64,000 bases of DNA from Bacillota bacterium (GCA_023415475.1 JAEZKL010000017.1:1-64000), one strand, 5' to 3'; shown: positions 44,071 through 53,377, counted from the first letter of the stretch. Notes: a model not told the origin generated them from the letters alone. Program-made: numbers and translations.

Positions 44071-46155
44071 TTATCGGATCGGACAGACTCCGGTCTCGCA
44101 CTCCTTATCATTGATCTCCCGCTCTTCCGCATCATCCATGGCTGCCAGCAAAGCATAATCGATGGCCTTCACCTTTTTCATTCGCTCCTCATAATCCTCC
44201 CTGGTCGTACATTCATAGGGAAGAAGAGGATAAGTCTCCTCCATCAAGGGCAGGAATGTAATTCCTACGGTATATTCGAAGTTATCATATAACCAATGGG
44301 CAACTTCTTCCCACTCATGCTCTCTTACATGTACCGTAATCGATGTATTATGATCTGACCAATAAAGCATGGAAAGCTTATAAAGCTCAAGCTGTTCAAT
44401 GGCTCCGACTTCATATTTCGTCCTGCCCTTCGGAGCCTTAATCGGGAATTCAATCACCTTAACCGTGCTTTCCTCTCCCAACGGTCCATTCTCATCATAG
44501 ATGGGATAGCTGCCTTGGGCTGCAATCATCCTGTATAGGGGGTCGGATGCAGAGATACGGATTCTCCTGATATAGTAGTCGGAATGCGCATAGTGAATTC
44601 CCGAGCTTACACAAGGCAGGGTGGATAGGCTGCCCTCCGGCTTAATTGTAGTCATAAGCTGAGGCGGGTCAATCCCTAATTCCTCGCAATATCGTCTTCC
44701 TTCGGAATGAACGACCGCCCTTAGCTCAGAAAGCAGCTCTGCCAACTCGTCATAGGTCATCTTCGTCTTATTCATCATATCCATCATGCCGGTAAGAGAT
44801 ACTCCAATGATACGATCCTCCTGCATCACGCGATTCCATTCCGGAAGCTCAACCTCTACCAAAGTCATTCGTATGGCAACTCTTACCGACAGTCGAAGAA
44901 TCTCCTTCAAGGCCTCCTTATCCAGTCTTTTATCCTTAACAAAAGCCATCATATTATTGGTTGTCAAATTACAGCATTGTTTCGACCTGAGTAAAATCTC
45001 TCCACAGGGATTGCATCCGAGGAAGGAGGGTTTTCTGCGTAGCGCTTCACCGCCATTGATAAAGCCGGGCTCACCATTTATTTTAATCGAATTAATAATC
45101 TCCTTAATCCGCTCCAGAGACGGTCGGTGGGTATACAGGATGGAATTATTACTCATCTTGCGGTGGGAAATCTCCGAATCCTCCAGCCATTTACCGTCGA
45201 CCACCTTATAAATATTACGTTTTGCCTGAATTACCTCTTCGTCATCCTCGTCGCAGATCACCATCATCGCACTGCGTCTTACACCGCCGGAAACCACATT
45301 TTCACTGATAATTGTAGCAATATCCAGAATATCAATTGACCTCAGCTGATAATCCTGTCTGCGGTGAAACACCTTGTTCATCTTCTCAAACATTCTCTTG
45401 ATCGACTTATGTCCCGAAGCTCTTCCTCCAAAACGCTTCAGACGCTCGCCCTCCGGTCTGACGTAGCTGTAATCAATGATCAGCTTATTAATATGATTGT
45501 ATTGATCCGCTGTTACCAGTTTAAAATAAGTCTCCAGCGCCTCACACCACCCCTCCTTACTGTCGCCGACCTTCAGTACCGCAGTGGTTGCATCACTCAG
45601 GTCGATCAACATTACCGAGTGCTCCATCTCCTCCTTAGGTGTAGATATTCGGATATTGTAATCATATCGGCTCTCCAATTCGATATGGCGTACCTGTGGC
45701 AATCTGTTGATATACTCCTTGTCAATTCGGATTCCGACACCGCTTCCCAGCATCAGCAGATAGAATACATCCACCAGATCCTTCATGGTTTCTATATTAG
45801 TAAAGGCACAATTGTAGTTTGATAGAGGGTATTGCTTTACAACCTCTGTTCCGCCCATATAGAGGGTTCTGCCCGAAGTAAAGGTTCTCAAATGATATAA
45901 ATTGTCATATAGAAGCTGCGCCTCCTGTGTTTCCTTATTCCAATCAATGGTCATATTATACTTTTTCTTAAACTCCGTACCAAGCTCTATGTTATATATG
46001 GTTGTCCTCAGAACAGTCTCATACCAATTCTCTCTTCTCTTCTTATCCTCCAAATATCTGGAATAGGTTCGCAGATATACAAATTCTCCGATGTGACTCA
46101 GAGGTGTCTTTCTATCTATATATTGAGCCGTAAATTCCTTCGACAATAATTCCAT
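44071..46155 (-). CDS. nrdJ: Adenosylcobalamin-dependent ribonucleoside-triphosphate reductase (class II)
   Basis: The 694-residue protein is a monomeric class II RNR of the Lactobacillus leichmannii type. It has SNYNCAFTNI (active-site Cys near residue 115), GSGVGIRIDKEYI, FLGCNPCGEILLRSKQCCN (radical-site Cys, then the substrate-binding Asn-Pro-Cys-Gly-Glu stretch) and the redox cysteines in the C-terminal CETGVCPIR. It makes deoxynucleotides from NTPs using coenzyme B12, independent of oxygen. ATG 46155 is set by AAGGAGGA. Its promoter carries two NrdR-like boxes. It is directly upstream of the nif leader, but a terminator intervenes. Confidence 0.93.
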   Translation of the reverse strand: MELLSKEFTAQYIDRKTPLSHIGEFVYLRTYSRYLEDKKRRENWYETVLRTTIYNIELGTEFKKKYNMTIDWNKETQEAQLLYDNLYHLRTFTSGRTLYMGGTEVVKQYPLSNYNCAFTNIETMKDLVDVFYLLMLGSGVGIRIDKEYINRLPQVRHIELESRYDYNIRISTPKEEMEHSVMLIDLSDATTAVLKVGDSKEGWCEALETYFKLVTADQYNHINKLIIDYSYVRPEGERLKRFGGRASGHKSIKRMFEKMNKVFHRRQDYQLRSIDILDIATIISENVVSGGVRRSAMMVICDEDDEEVIQAKRNIYKVVDGKWLEDSEISHRKMSNNSILYTHRPSLERIKEIINSIKINGEPGFINGGEALRRKPSFLGCNPCGEILLRSKQCCNLTTNNMMAFVKDKRLDKEALKEILRLSVRVAIRMTLVEVELPEWNRVMQEDRIIGVSLTGMMDMMNKTKMTYDELAELLSELRAVVHSEGRRYCEELGIDPPQLMTTIKPEGSLSTLPCVSSGIHYAHSDYYIRRIRISASDPLYRMIAAQGSYPIYDENGPLGEESTVKVIEFPIKAPKGRTKYEVGAIEQLELYKLSMLYWSDHNTSITVHVREHEWEEVAHWLYDNFEYTVGITFLPLMEETYPLLPYECTTREDYEERMKKVKAIDYALLAAMDDAEEREINDKECETGVCPIR

Positions 46156-46276
46156 CAAAAAATCCTCCTTTTTACCCCATGAATACAGATATCACTCCGA
46201 TTCATAAGAATGTATGCCAAATGCCCTCTGGCTCTCATTTTTGCCATGTCGACATTGTCTTCCTTTGTTGCTTTAT

Positions 46277-46323
46277 GTACAATATATTGTAGCAACATTA
46301 TAACCTGACACAATATATATGTC
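46277..46323. promoter_or_regulatory. Two NrdR-like boxes in the nrdJ promoter
   Basis: GTACAATATATTGTAG (46277-46292) and ACACAATATATATGTC (46308-46323) resemble the NrdR consensus acaCwAtATaTwGtgt. The first fits well; the second deviates in its last four positions. Their starts are exactly 31 bases apart, the usual NrdR spacing, and they cover the -35 and the start-site side of the promoter. Nucleotide-responsive repression by NrdR is inferred; nrdR is not in this window. Confidence 0.75.
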
Positions 46324-46325
46324 AA
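46297..46325 (-). promoter_or_regulatory. Consensus promoter of nrdJ
   Basis: TTGACA (46325..46320) and TATAAT (46302..46297) with a 17-nt spacer are both perfect consensus elements. The leader to the nrdJ start codon is about 135 bases; no cobalamin-riboswitch B12 box was seen in it. Confidence 0.82.
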
Positions 46326-46457
46326 CTTACGTTTCTATTCCTTTATTATCATCTTAAGATTACCGTTTTTTGCTGTCATTATACTACTTCTTCTGTAACC
46401 AACAAAGTCATCACAGCATATATAAATAGTGAATAATTTGTAAAGGAGCGAATTATT

Positions 46458-46811
46458 TTGAAAGAAATTGTCACACTTTTCAGTTTTTTGCCTTTTACCA
46501 ATGTATGTGCATTAATATTACCGATCACTAGTGAGAACTTCTTTTTATTCTTTATTGCCTTCATTGTTACCTTCTTTTTGCTAGGTTTCATAATCGGATA
46601 TATTCTTAACCCGCGCAGGAGACTGCGAATGATAAATGAGAAAAAGCTTAATAAAGCCATCAAGGATAAGCAGGAAGCAGCTTACTCCCCCAGACAGGAT
46701 TATCCGGCCTATGATGCTGAGCAGCAAAGAAGGACAGACAACCGAAACCAAAGAGACAGAGACAATTATGATAACTACAGGGATTATCCCAATTCGACAG
46801 GACGTTATTGA
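46458..46811 (+). CDS. Small membrane protein with Asp/Arg/Tyr-rich tail
   Basis: A 117-residue protein starting at TTG 46458, nine bases after AAAGGAG. Residues about 5-50 contain two closely spaced hydrophobic stretches. A basic patch (NPRRRLRMINEKK) and a highly charged, Asn/Asp/Arg/Tyr-rich tail (80-117) that looks disordered follow. No family is recognised. The orientation is probably tail-in, by the positive-inside rule. It is divergent from nrdJ and monocistronic. A shifted-frame ORF overlapping the tail is not supported by a ribosome site. Confidence 0.6.
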   Translation: MKEIVTLFSFLPFTNVCALILPITSENFFLFFIAFIVTFFLLGFIIGYILNPRRRLRMINEKKLNKAIKDKQEAAYSPRQDYPAYDAEQQRRTDNRNQRDRDNYDNYRDYPNSTGRY

Positions 46812-46876
46812 AAACGGTATAAAACCGGAAGCTTACCGTGTCAATCCGGTAATATTCTAAAATACACGAAGCGAAA

Positions 46877-46916
46877 GGGAGGAGATGTCACTAACGCTAC
46901 AGTGATATCTCCTCCC
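46877..46916. terminator. Inverted repeat between convergent genes
   Basis: GGGAGGAGATGTCACT and AGTGATATCTCCTCCC (16-base arms, one mismatch) surround an 8-nt loop. It sits between the + strand membrane gene and the minus-strand DUF1648 gene and is a likely bidirectional terminator, though both T-runs are poor (CCCTTTCGC on the minus side). Confidence 0.55.
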
Positions 46917-46930
46917 CAATATAAAAAGTC

Positions 46931-46960
46931 AGCTTCGCATATCGTGCTTTCTATCGTATT
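46931..46960. repeat. Copy of the GCTTCGC palindrome family
   Basis: AGCTTCGCATATCGTGCTTT followed by CTATCGTATTTC resembles the arms of the copies at 43825 and 50278. It lies between the inverted repeat and the DUF1648 stop codon. Confidence 0.45.
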
Positions 46961-46974
46961 TCTTGTGTTACTCT

Positions 46975-47484
46975 TCAAGAGACTCTTCTCTTTGCCACCT
47001 TAAACATACGCCTAATAAAATAGATGGTTATTCCGAACAGGACAAGTATTACAATTCCAAGAAAGCTACCGGATAATTCCCTTTGCTCCATGATATGATA
47101 TTCCAAATAGGCAAAAAGTACGATAACCTCAAGCTTCATTAAAACAAGCATACTTTTCGTACATTGGTATACCCTGATCCGGTTCTCTCTGGTTATTGTT
47201 ACCGGAATATTCCATGCTGAGGGAGAGAAAGCGACCAAGGTCAATAGACCATACATAAACATTCCAATCACCGGCAGAAGGATTAGTTCCCCTCTGCTTC
47301 CCCAACGATCAATCTCACCGGCAGCATTATAATGCATCGGGATTTTAGCAGGCAAAGTATTCCACATAATAACCGGATAAATTATCATAGCTATAAGTAC
47401 AATAAGAGTTATAATCTCAATTCCCTTGTGAAACCCCGTATCCGGTATCCTATCCTTATCCTTCTGTAGCTTATCCTCTGACAT
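46975..47484 (-). CDS. DUF1648 domain membrane protein
   Basis: The 169-residue protein has four hydrophobic spans (about residues 20-42, 65-85, 110-130 and 138-158). The DUF1648 motif between the first two, LPAKIPMHYNAAGEIDRWGS, is diagnostic. DUF1648 proteins, related to the SdpI immunity family, are small Firmicute membrane proteins without a general function. ATG 47484 lies seven bases after GAGG. It is downstream of, and may be cotranscribed with, the 5'-nucleotidase gene 113 bases away. Confidence 0.8.
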   Translation of the reverse strand: MSEDKLQKDKDRIPDTGFHKGIEIITLIVLIAMIIYPVIMWNTLPAKIPMHYNAAGEIDRWGSRGELILLPVIGMFMYGLLTLVAFSPSAWNIPVTITRENRIRVYQCTKSMLVLMKLEVIVLFAYLEYHIMEQRELSGSFLGIVILVLFGITIYFIRRMFKVAKRRVS

Positions 47485-47597
47485 ATACAAACCTCATTTC
47501 ATTCATACCTTCCTCTCTGACAGAAGCATCTAATACCTGTGAGTACTGTAATATAGTTCGGTCATTAATGGCTCCATCAAAGAAACATGTTATAAAC

Positions 47598-48503
47598 TTA
47601 TGGTTTTTTCTTGATCGTTGAATCTGATTTGTAAGGCACTCTTCCTGAGGGAATCTCACTAGATGCCGGCCTTACATGGGTATCCTGATCATCAAAGAAA
47701 ATATGGGCATTGAAAGCCTTTATTATCGCTTTCTTCTCCACACCTCCCAGGAAGAAGGCTTCATCAATATTTACGCCCCACTGTCTCAGGGTTAGTATAA
47801 CTCTTTTATGTGCAGGATTATTACGAGCCGTAATGATTGCGATCCGAAGCATATTCGGATACTTCTCCTTAATTGTGGAAAGCGTACGAAGAAGCTTCGC
47901 AAAGGGTCCGTCAGGCAGTGCCTTCTCTGCATTTGCCTTCTCATGCTCTAAGAATGCCTCTAAGCCCTGTTTCTGATAAATCTCCTCTGATTCCTCCGAG
48001 AAAATGACTGCATCAGCATCAAATGCAATTCGAATCTCATTATCATCGGGTGTATAATCTTTAGGAACATCATAAATCAGAGCAGCTGCAAAGCCGGCAT
48101 CAATAGCTTCCTGTACATCCTGCTCGTTCTTTGACAAGAACAAATCTACTTTGAAGGCAGCAAGGTATTTGGCTATGTTTTCGCCTCCTGTAAAGCAGGC
48201 CCTCTCAATCCCAAGCTCCCTTCGATCAATGGAATTAAATACACGAAGTCCTGTCTCCGGGCTATTCCTGGACATTACAATTACTTCGATGATTCCGGAA
48301 TTAAATCGATTATTCAGGTTCAATAATGCTTTGATTAAGGAAAAAGCCGTTCCGGGCTTCAGCTCCTCCTCTTCATGTTCAATCTCATAACGGATGTATT
48401 CATCCAGTCCCTTTTCATTATAAATTCCATTCTCATATTCCAGATCGAATAAGGCTCTGGAGGATATTCCGATCACTAATTTATCATTTAATTGATATGG
48501 CAT
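47598..48503 (-). CDS. Cytosolic 5'-nucleotidase (cN-I-like family)
   Basis: The 301-residue protein matches the 5'-nucleotidase family related to eukaryotic cN-I: KLVIGISSRALFDLEYEN at the N terminus, SLIKALLNLNN, VIVMSRNSPETGLRVFNSI, CFTGGENIAKYLAAFKVDLFLS, AFDADAVIFSEESE and AIITARNNPAHKRVI...AFFLGGVEK...IFFDDQ. It would dephosphorylate nucleoside monophosphates in the cytoplasm. ATG 48503 is preceded by GGGAGGAG. It is a HAD-like fold protein; the exact nucleotide preference is unknown. Confidence 0.85.
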   Translation of the reverse strand: MPYQLNDKLVIGISSRALFDLEYENGIYNEKGLDEYIRYEIEHEEEELKPGTAFSLIKALLNLNNRFNSGIIEVIVMSRNSPETGLRVFNSIDRRELGIERACFTGGENIAKYLAAFKVDLFLSKNEQDVQEAIDAGFAAALIYDVPKDYTPDDNEIRIAFDADAVIFSEESEEIYQKQGLEAFLEHEKANAEKALPDGPFAKLLRTLSTIKEKYPNMLRIAIITARNNPAHKRVILTLRQWGVNIDEAFFLGGVEKKAIIKAFNAHIFFDDQDTHVRPASSEIPSGRVPYKSDSTIKKKP

Positions 48504-48663
48504 AATACTCCTCCCTCTCATGGCTACCAGGTCATTGATTATCGTGAGGATATTTATCTTCTAACAAATATATAACAGAGAGCCGTGTCATGTCATGACA
48601 TAAAAGTAAAAAATATATAAAAGTCAGGGTCGCCCGATTTAAAGTATCATGCTTATCCTATTA

Positions 48664-48993
48664 TTAATCTACAATAAATAATAAGGCTCCCGTCTCCGTA
48701 CTTGACCGATGAGGTGCAATATCTTCAGCCACCTGATAGCTGCAGCCCGGCTTCATGGTCACTGTTCTTCCATCGCTTAACTCAGTAACAAGCTCACCAT
48801 CCAGGACCAGGACTACATGACCTTTACTGCACCAGTGATCCGCCATATATCCCGGTGTATATTCCACCATTCTTACTCGTATATTACCTGCTTCAAAAGT
48901 TCTCCAGTATGCCTCTCCGGTAATGCCGGGATGAGCTACCGAAGTGACTGAGTTCCAATCAATTGTACTAAAAGGTATCCCCTGAATATTCAT
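48664..48993 (-). CDS. DHCW-motif cupin protein
   Basis: The 109-residue single-domain cupin contains the motif ADHWCSKGHVVLVLDGEL (about residues 53-70), where Asp-His-Trp-Cys and His are presumptive metal ligands, and a second cupin motif near KPGCSYQVAEDIAPHRSST. Family members are annotated only as cupin-fold proteins. ATG 48993 follows GGGGGAGG. It stands alone, divergent from the acetyltransferase gene. The ligand or reaction is not predictable. Confidence 0.82.
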   Translation of the reverse strand: MNIQGIPFSTIDWNSVTSVAHPGITGEAYWRTFEAGNIRVRMVEYTPGYMADHWCSKGHVVLVLDGELVTELSDGRTVTMKPGCSYQVAEDIAPHRSSTETGALLFIVD

Positions 48994-49238
48994 AATTACC
49001 TCCCCCATGAATCAGTATGTACCATACGCTACACAATACATAGAAGAACAAAGTTCTTCCTAAGGATTTATTGCTTTATATAAATCCTTTCTTCACATTC
49101 ATAATAGCATAACCTTATTCTTTATGACAGAGGTACAAAATAAATTTAATATATCTTTAATCTCCGCAATTGATTATCATCCGATATCTGATATACTTAG
49201 CATATAATTCACCAAAAACCGGAACGGGGGGATAACTA

Positions 49239-50177
49239 ATGTTACGCAAACAACAAAAGCATTATATTCAGGTATTGGATTACATATCTCAAGCAGAATA
49301 TGACCGGATTAATCAGCTTATGGATATATGCTGCAAACAGGAAAGCATCAATCTAAAGCTGGAGCTGGATTATAAGCTCCATTTAAACAGCCTTGCTGAG
49401 AAAGCTACGGAGAGGCTATCCGGCAATATAAGAGAGTTCTTATATTATATCGAGGATACGCTCGTTGCCTATCTGGGAATATCATGCTTTGACGGTGCTA
49501 CCGGAGAGCTCTGCGGAATGACCCATCCGAAGTATCGAAAACAGGGAATATTCCATCGACTACTGGTTCTTGCTTTGAACGAATGCGGACACTCTGATTT
49601 TAAGAGGCTCCTAATACTGGCTGATGGAAGCTCCGAGTCAGGTATGAGCTTTATGAAGGCAAACAGCAGCAGCTATGCCCACTCAGAATATCGAATGAAA
49701 CGATTATCTGCTTCAACCTCACAATCGGTAGCCGGTTCAGAGCAGGCTCCTACCGAAGCGGTAACATTACGCCTTGCCTGTAAAGAAGACGAGAAGGAAA
49801 TTGCGCGATATAATGCAATCTTTTTCGATGAAAAGGTGCTCGTGGAGGAGACCGGTGAATATAAGACCACACCCTTGGAGGAACAGCCGGAGAATGAGAA
49901 GACCTATATGATCGAGCTTAACGGAGGCTCCATCGGTAAAATCAATGTAGAATATCACGGACAGTATGCCTTTATATGCGGCTTTGGAATCCTACCGGAA
50001 TATCGTAGAAAGGGCTATGGACGAAAGGGATTAACAGAAACTCTAAGGTTAATTGAAGCGCAAGGTGTCACGGTTATTGAGCTGGATGTCGTATGTACCA
50101 ATAGTAATGCTCTTGGTTTATACCAATCCTGTGGCTTCGTAGAACAATCCGTAATGAATTACTATAGTCTGAGATAA
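49239..50177 (+). CDS. Tandem GNAT acetyltransferase
   Basis: A 312-residue protein with two GNAT-like halves. The N-terminal one (about 50-160) has MTHPKYRKQGIFHRLLVLAL, a usable acetyl-CoA loop variant. The C-terminal one (about 185-310) has GFGILPEYRRKGYGRKGLTETL, the canonical Q/RxxGxG/A loop, and ends in SNALGLYQSCGFVEQSVMNYY. The target, whether a small molecule or protein N terminus, is not indicated. ATG 49239 follows GGGGGG. It is monocistronic with its own terminator. Confidence 0.88.
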   Translation: MLRKQQKHYIQVLDYISQAEYDRINQLMDICCKQESINLKLELDYKLHLNSLAEKATERLSGNIREFLYYIEDTLVAYLGISCFDGATGELCGMTHPKYRKQGIFHRLLVLALNECGHSDFKRLLILADGSSESGMSFMKANSSSYAHSEYRMKRLSASTSQSVAGSEQAPTEAVTLRLACKEDEKEIARYNAIFFDEKVLVEETGEYKTTPLEEQPENEKTYMIELNGGSIGKINVEYHGQYAFICGFGILPEYRRKGYGRKGLTETLRLIEAQGVTVIELDVVCTNSNALGLYQSCGFVEQSVMNYYSLR

Positions 50178-50210
50178 TAAAACCAATTATTTAATAGATA
50201 ATTTGTTAAC

Positions 50211-50260
50211 TAAGGAAAAGATAATACACATTCGTCAAACAGTGTATTATCTTTTCCTTA
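50211..50260 (+). terminator. Intrinsic terminator after the acetyltransferase gene
   Basis: Nineteen-base perfect arms (50211-50229 and 50242-50260) pair around a 12-nt loop. The T-rich end of the right arm (CTTTTCCTTA) supplies the T-tract. Confidence 0.72.
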
Positions 50261-50277
50261 TCCTATTCAAAAGAATT

Positions 50278-50340
50278 AGCTTCGCAAACTTTTTGAATCA
50301 TGTATTCATTAAAAAGTTCGAGAAGCATGCTTTCTATTGT
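50278..50340. repeat. Full palindrome of the GCTTCGC family
   Basis: GCTTCGCAAACTTTTT and AAAAAGTTCGAGAAGC form a long imperfect stem around a GAATCATGTATTCATT loop with its own GAAT/ATTC pairing, followed by ATGCTTTCTATTGT. It shares a 17-base exact run with 8003-8019 and sits beyond the 3' end of tldE. Confidence 0.65.
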
Positions 50341-50370
50341 ATTATTATGTATTGAAACCGTCTCTTATCT

Positions 50371-51675
50371 TTATTCAATACCTGCAACTGTGACTTTCTT
50401 CAGCAGCACCATAGCCGGTCCTTCGAAGTTATTGTCCTTCTGGCGCTCCTTCGATAGATACATCTCATGCTGGAGTTTGGCGATATTACCTGAGATGGAG
50501 CCTCCGGTTACAGGGATGGTTGTCTTTCCATCATAATACCAGGCCAGGCGAATCTCACCACAGAAATCTCCGGTCAGATCATCAACCGAAAAATCAGAAA
50601 AGGCTGCCGTCATCAGGTAAGGCTCGTTCTTTAACTCTTCCATCGTTTTGCTTCCGCTCTCAATTACAACATTCCCGATATTACCGGTCGGTGCCACCCC
50701 AAGATAATATGCATATCTGGTATCGGCCGCATACTGCTTCAGTTCACCCCGGTCAATGATTTTCACCGGTTTTACAGGAAAGCCCTCTGAATCAAAGGTT
50801 TCTGAATTGGTTGAATTCTTCATGAACGGGTCGAGCGTTAAGGTAATCCGGTCACCCTTTACCTCATCCCCTTGTACCTTGTCCCCAACCTTCCAGGTGG
50901 AAGCCTGGTTATATACGGATGAAGCATTACTCTTGGAGTAATAATAAGCGAAGAAATCCTTTACCGCCTCCCTGGTAAGAATTACGGAAAAAGTCTTTAA
51001 AGCAGGCGTATTCCCCGCAATTGCCTTCTCCTTACAGATATTGATCATATTCTTAACCTCATTGGCCAAAAGCTCAGCATCAAACTCGGAGCAATCAATA
51101 CAACGGTACAATTCAATTTCCTCCCCCTCTTCCTTCCAGGTGGTGATGAACTCTACCATGCAGCGATACCCCTCCTCCGAAACGTCAACACCCTCGGAGT
51201 TGACAATTCTTGTTACTATTTTATTTAAGAAAATTTCACAGGAATTGATGCCGCCCTTCTCATAGATATCATTCTTATATATTGCTTTCGTAATCTCATT
51301 CATCCAGTAGGGAAGGCTTTCCTTTGCAAAATTACTCTCCGGTAAAACTGCATCGGATGTGGCCGGCTTTACTAACGGATAATAGGGATTTTTTACGAAG
51401 CCGGCTGCAAAGGCTGCGTCCCGGATTGCTTTCTCAATCTCACCATCGTTCATGGTAGGATGAATGCTTGTTGTTGAGGAACCCTTATATTTCACACCTT
51501 CTTCGGTAAAATCTACATAGACTGTTACATTAAAATGATGTACATTCTTGGCCCGGTCCATATCCACATTCTTCTTCACAAAGAACAACTCATTGGAATG
51601 GACCTGCGTTTCTTTGATCTTATAACCTGAGATATCTTTATTATTCATGAGGATTTTTTTAATTTGCTCTAACAT
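50371..51675 (-). CDS. tldE: TldE/PmbA family subunit of the TldD/TldE protease
   Basis: The 434-residue protein is the non-catalytic TldE/PmbA partner. It has the family fold pattern (YKGSSTTSIHPTMNDGEIEKAI; GVDVSEEGYRCMVEFI; FDSEGFPVKPVKIIDRGEL; TGDFCGEIRLAWYYDGK) but no HExxxH motif. With TldD it forms a heterodimeric metalloprotease that degrades unfolded peptides, processes microcins or regulates gyrase inhibitors in other bacteria. Its ATG shares one base with the tldD stop (TAATG), indicating coupling. The natural substrate here is unknown. Confidence 0.87.
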   Translation of the reverse strand: MLEQIKKILMNNKDISGYKIKETQVHSNELFFVKKNVDMDRAKNVHHFNVTVYVDFTEEGVKYKGSSTTSIHPTMNDGEIEKAIRDAAFAAGFVKNPYYPLVKPATSDAVLPESNFAKESLPYWMNEITKAIYKNDIYEKGGINSCEIFLNKIVTRIVNSEGVDVSEEGYRCMVEFITTWKEEGEEIELYRCIDCSEFDAELLANEVKNMINICKEKAIAGNTPALKTFSVILTREAVKDFFAYYYSKSNASSVYNQASTWKVGDKVQGDEVKGDRITLTLDPFMKNSTNSETFDSEGFPVKPVKIIDRGELKQYAADTRYAYYLGVAPTGNIGNVVIESGSKTMEELKNEPYLMTAAFSDFSVDDLTGDFCGEIRLAWYYDGKTTIPVTGGSISGNIAKLQHEMYLSKERQKDNNFEGPAMVLLKKVTVAGIE

Positions 51676-53090
51676 TAACCCAACCTCACTTTCGCTTTGA
51701 TATAGGGACCGCCATTGGCAGTCTTAACATACTCCTTATAGCCCTTACCGCAATAACCGCCGCCCTCCAGCTCAACCGTCTCTGATACCATAGAGATGGA
51801 CTGCAGCAGCTCCGGTACAAAGCCGGTCATAACGACGGGTGAGATCAGATTACCGGTCAGCTTACCGTCTACAATTTCTCTTCCCAGTAACGCAATACAT
51901 TGAATACCCCAATTCTTAGGGTCCTCCATACCGCTGTAAAGTCCTTCAATCTGGTAACCATACTGAATAGAGGCCAGCATATCCTCGTATTTATCCTTAC
52001 CGGCTGCAAAGAAGGTATTCGTCATTCGGGAGTAAGCCTTCCGTTCGAAGGATTGTCTTTTTCCGTTGCCGGTGGGAGTAGTCCCAAGCTTCAGGGCTGA
52101 CAGCAAATCGGAGATACCGTTTTTCAGGATTCCATCTTCTATGATGGTGGTATCTGTACCAAGGGTACCTTCATCATCAAAAAGATAGGAGGATACATGG
52201 TTCGCTGCTGCCGCACCGTCATGCATCGTCGTAACCTTTGAAGCAATTTGCTTGCCGATATATTCGACACCCTTCGCTCTTTTCTTAACGAACATATCCA
52301 TCTCAACACCGTGACCGAAGGCCTCATGGGCAATCAAGCCGGCTATATCAGGCGCGCATATGACATCATATTCACCCGGCTGGACTGTCTTCGCATCCAA
52401 GAGCTTAATACACTGATCTACCACCACAGGACACAGCGTCTTCATTTCCTTAAGAACCTCATAGCCCATCATACCATTGAAGCCTCGGAAATAATATTTC
52501 GTTCTCTCATCTCTTCTTGCAACACAGAGTAAGGTAGCTTCGCTAATGGTGTAGGATTGCTCCAGGTCCTTTTTTTCGGAAAGAAAGATTTTTGATACAT
52601 GAGTACAGCTTAAGCCGGCTCTAAAATTGACAACCAGCTCAGACAGGGAACATCCCATATCCTTTAGTAACGTTAATTCCTTAATGATATCCTCGGCGCT
52701 TATGCTCTCCGGATCAATCTCTGTTTCACTGAAAAATTGCTTCGCAAGCTCTTCTTCTTCCATCAATGCATACTCATTCACATTGATTTCTTTTGATATC
52801 TTATGTAGCTTATCCTTGATATCAGAGACGATACCGGGCAGCTTATCCTCATCAATCTCATTGAAGGAATACTCAGAATAATTCACCCCGTTATGAATCC
52901 GTACTACAAATCCACGTTCCGCCAGCATGACATCATTCACCTCGGTACCCGTCTTTCCTACACGGTATAACTTACCTCTGGTATCCGTACCAAGTACGGA
53001 TACATACTGATAATTCTCTGACAGCAGCTCGATGAGCTTACGCACATACGGTTTACTCCTTGTCAGGAATTCTGATCCTGTTGTTTTCAA
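51675..53090 (-). CDS. tldD: Metalloprotease TldD
   Basis: The 471-residue protein has the zinc site IAHEAFGHGVEMD (about residues 254-266; HExxxH), followed by YIGKQIASKVTTMHDG and the conserved C-terminal ALLGREIVDGKLTGNLISPV and GYCGKGYKE. It is the catalytic half of the TldD/TldE protease. The gene starts with TTG at 53090, six to seven bases after GGGGGG; no ATG with a site fits the N terminus. It is first of the tldD-tldE operon. Confidence 0.9.
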   Translation of the reverse strand: MKTTGSEFLTRSKPYVRKLIELLSENYQYVSVLGTDTRGKLYRVGKTGTEVNDVMLAERGFVVRIHNGVNYSEYSFNEIDEDKLPGIVSDIKDKLHKISKEINVNEYALMEEEELAKQFFSETEIDPESISAEDIIKELTLLKDMGCSLSELVVNFRAGLSCTHVSKIFLSEKKDLEQSYTISEATLLCVARRDERTKYYFRGFNGMMGYEVLKEMKTLCPVVVDQCIKLLDAKTVQPGEYDVICAPDIAGLIAHEAFGHGVEMDMFVKKRAKGVEYIGKQIASKVTTMHDGAAAANHVSSYLFDDEGTLGTDTTIIEDGILKNGISDLLSALKLGTTPTGNGKRQSFERKAYSRMTNTFFAAGKDKYEDMLASIQYGYQIEGLYSGMEDPKNWGIQCIALLGREIVDGKLTGNLISPVVMTGFVPELLQSISMVSETVELEGGGYCGKGYKEYVKTANGGPYIKAKVRLG

Positions 53091-53289
53091 ATTAGACCCC
53101 CCAGTCTTTAAAATAATAAATTATAAAACCACATCTTTTCTTTCTCTCTGTTCTTAAAATCTCCATATTGTAATACTCGATAATTATGGTACGTTAACCT
53201 ATATTATGTATCCTGTCTCATAGATTATCACACAAATTTCTATTAGATACAATGTCGGAAACGGAAAATTGCAAAAATCTTTATAATGC

Positions 53290-53336
53290 AACAAAAGATA
53301 TTATCATGGAAGCCTGATTGCTTCCTTGGTAATATC
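53290..53336 (-). terminator. Intrinsic terminator of the sugar-catabolic operon
   Basis: On the minus strand GATATTACC-AAGGAAGC pairs with GCTTCC-ATGATAATATC around an AATCAG loop, followed by TTTTGTTG. It lies 42 bases after the isomerase stop. Confidence 0.75.
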
Positions 53337-53377
53337 CCTTGTTGTATGTGTATAATTTATCAAATTAGAGGAGTGAA

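Noticed and set aside
46155..46325. Cobalamin riboswitch before the B12-dependent reductase
   Set aside because: The leader is about 135 bases with no B12-box-like sequence or the expected multi-stem layout.
47471..47659. A 62-codon minus-strand ORF between the DUF1648 and nucleotidase genes
   Set aside because: It overlaps both neighbours out of frame and has no ribosome site.
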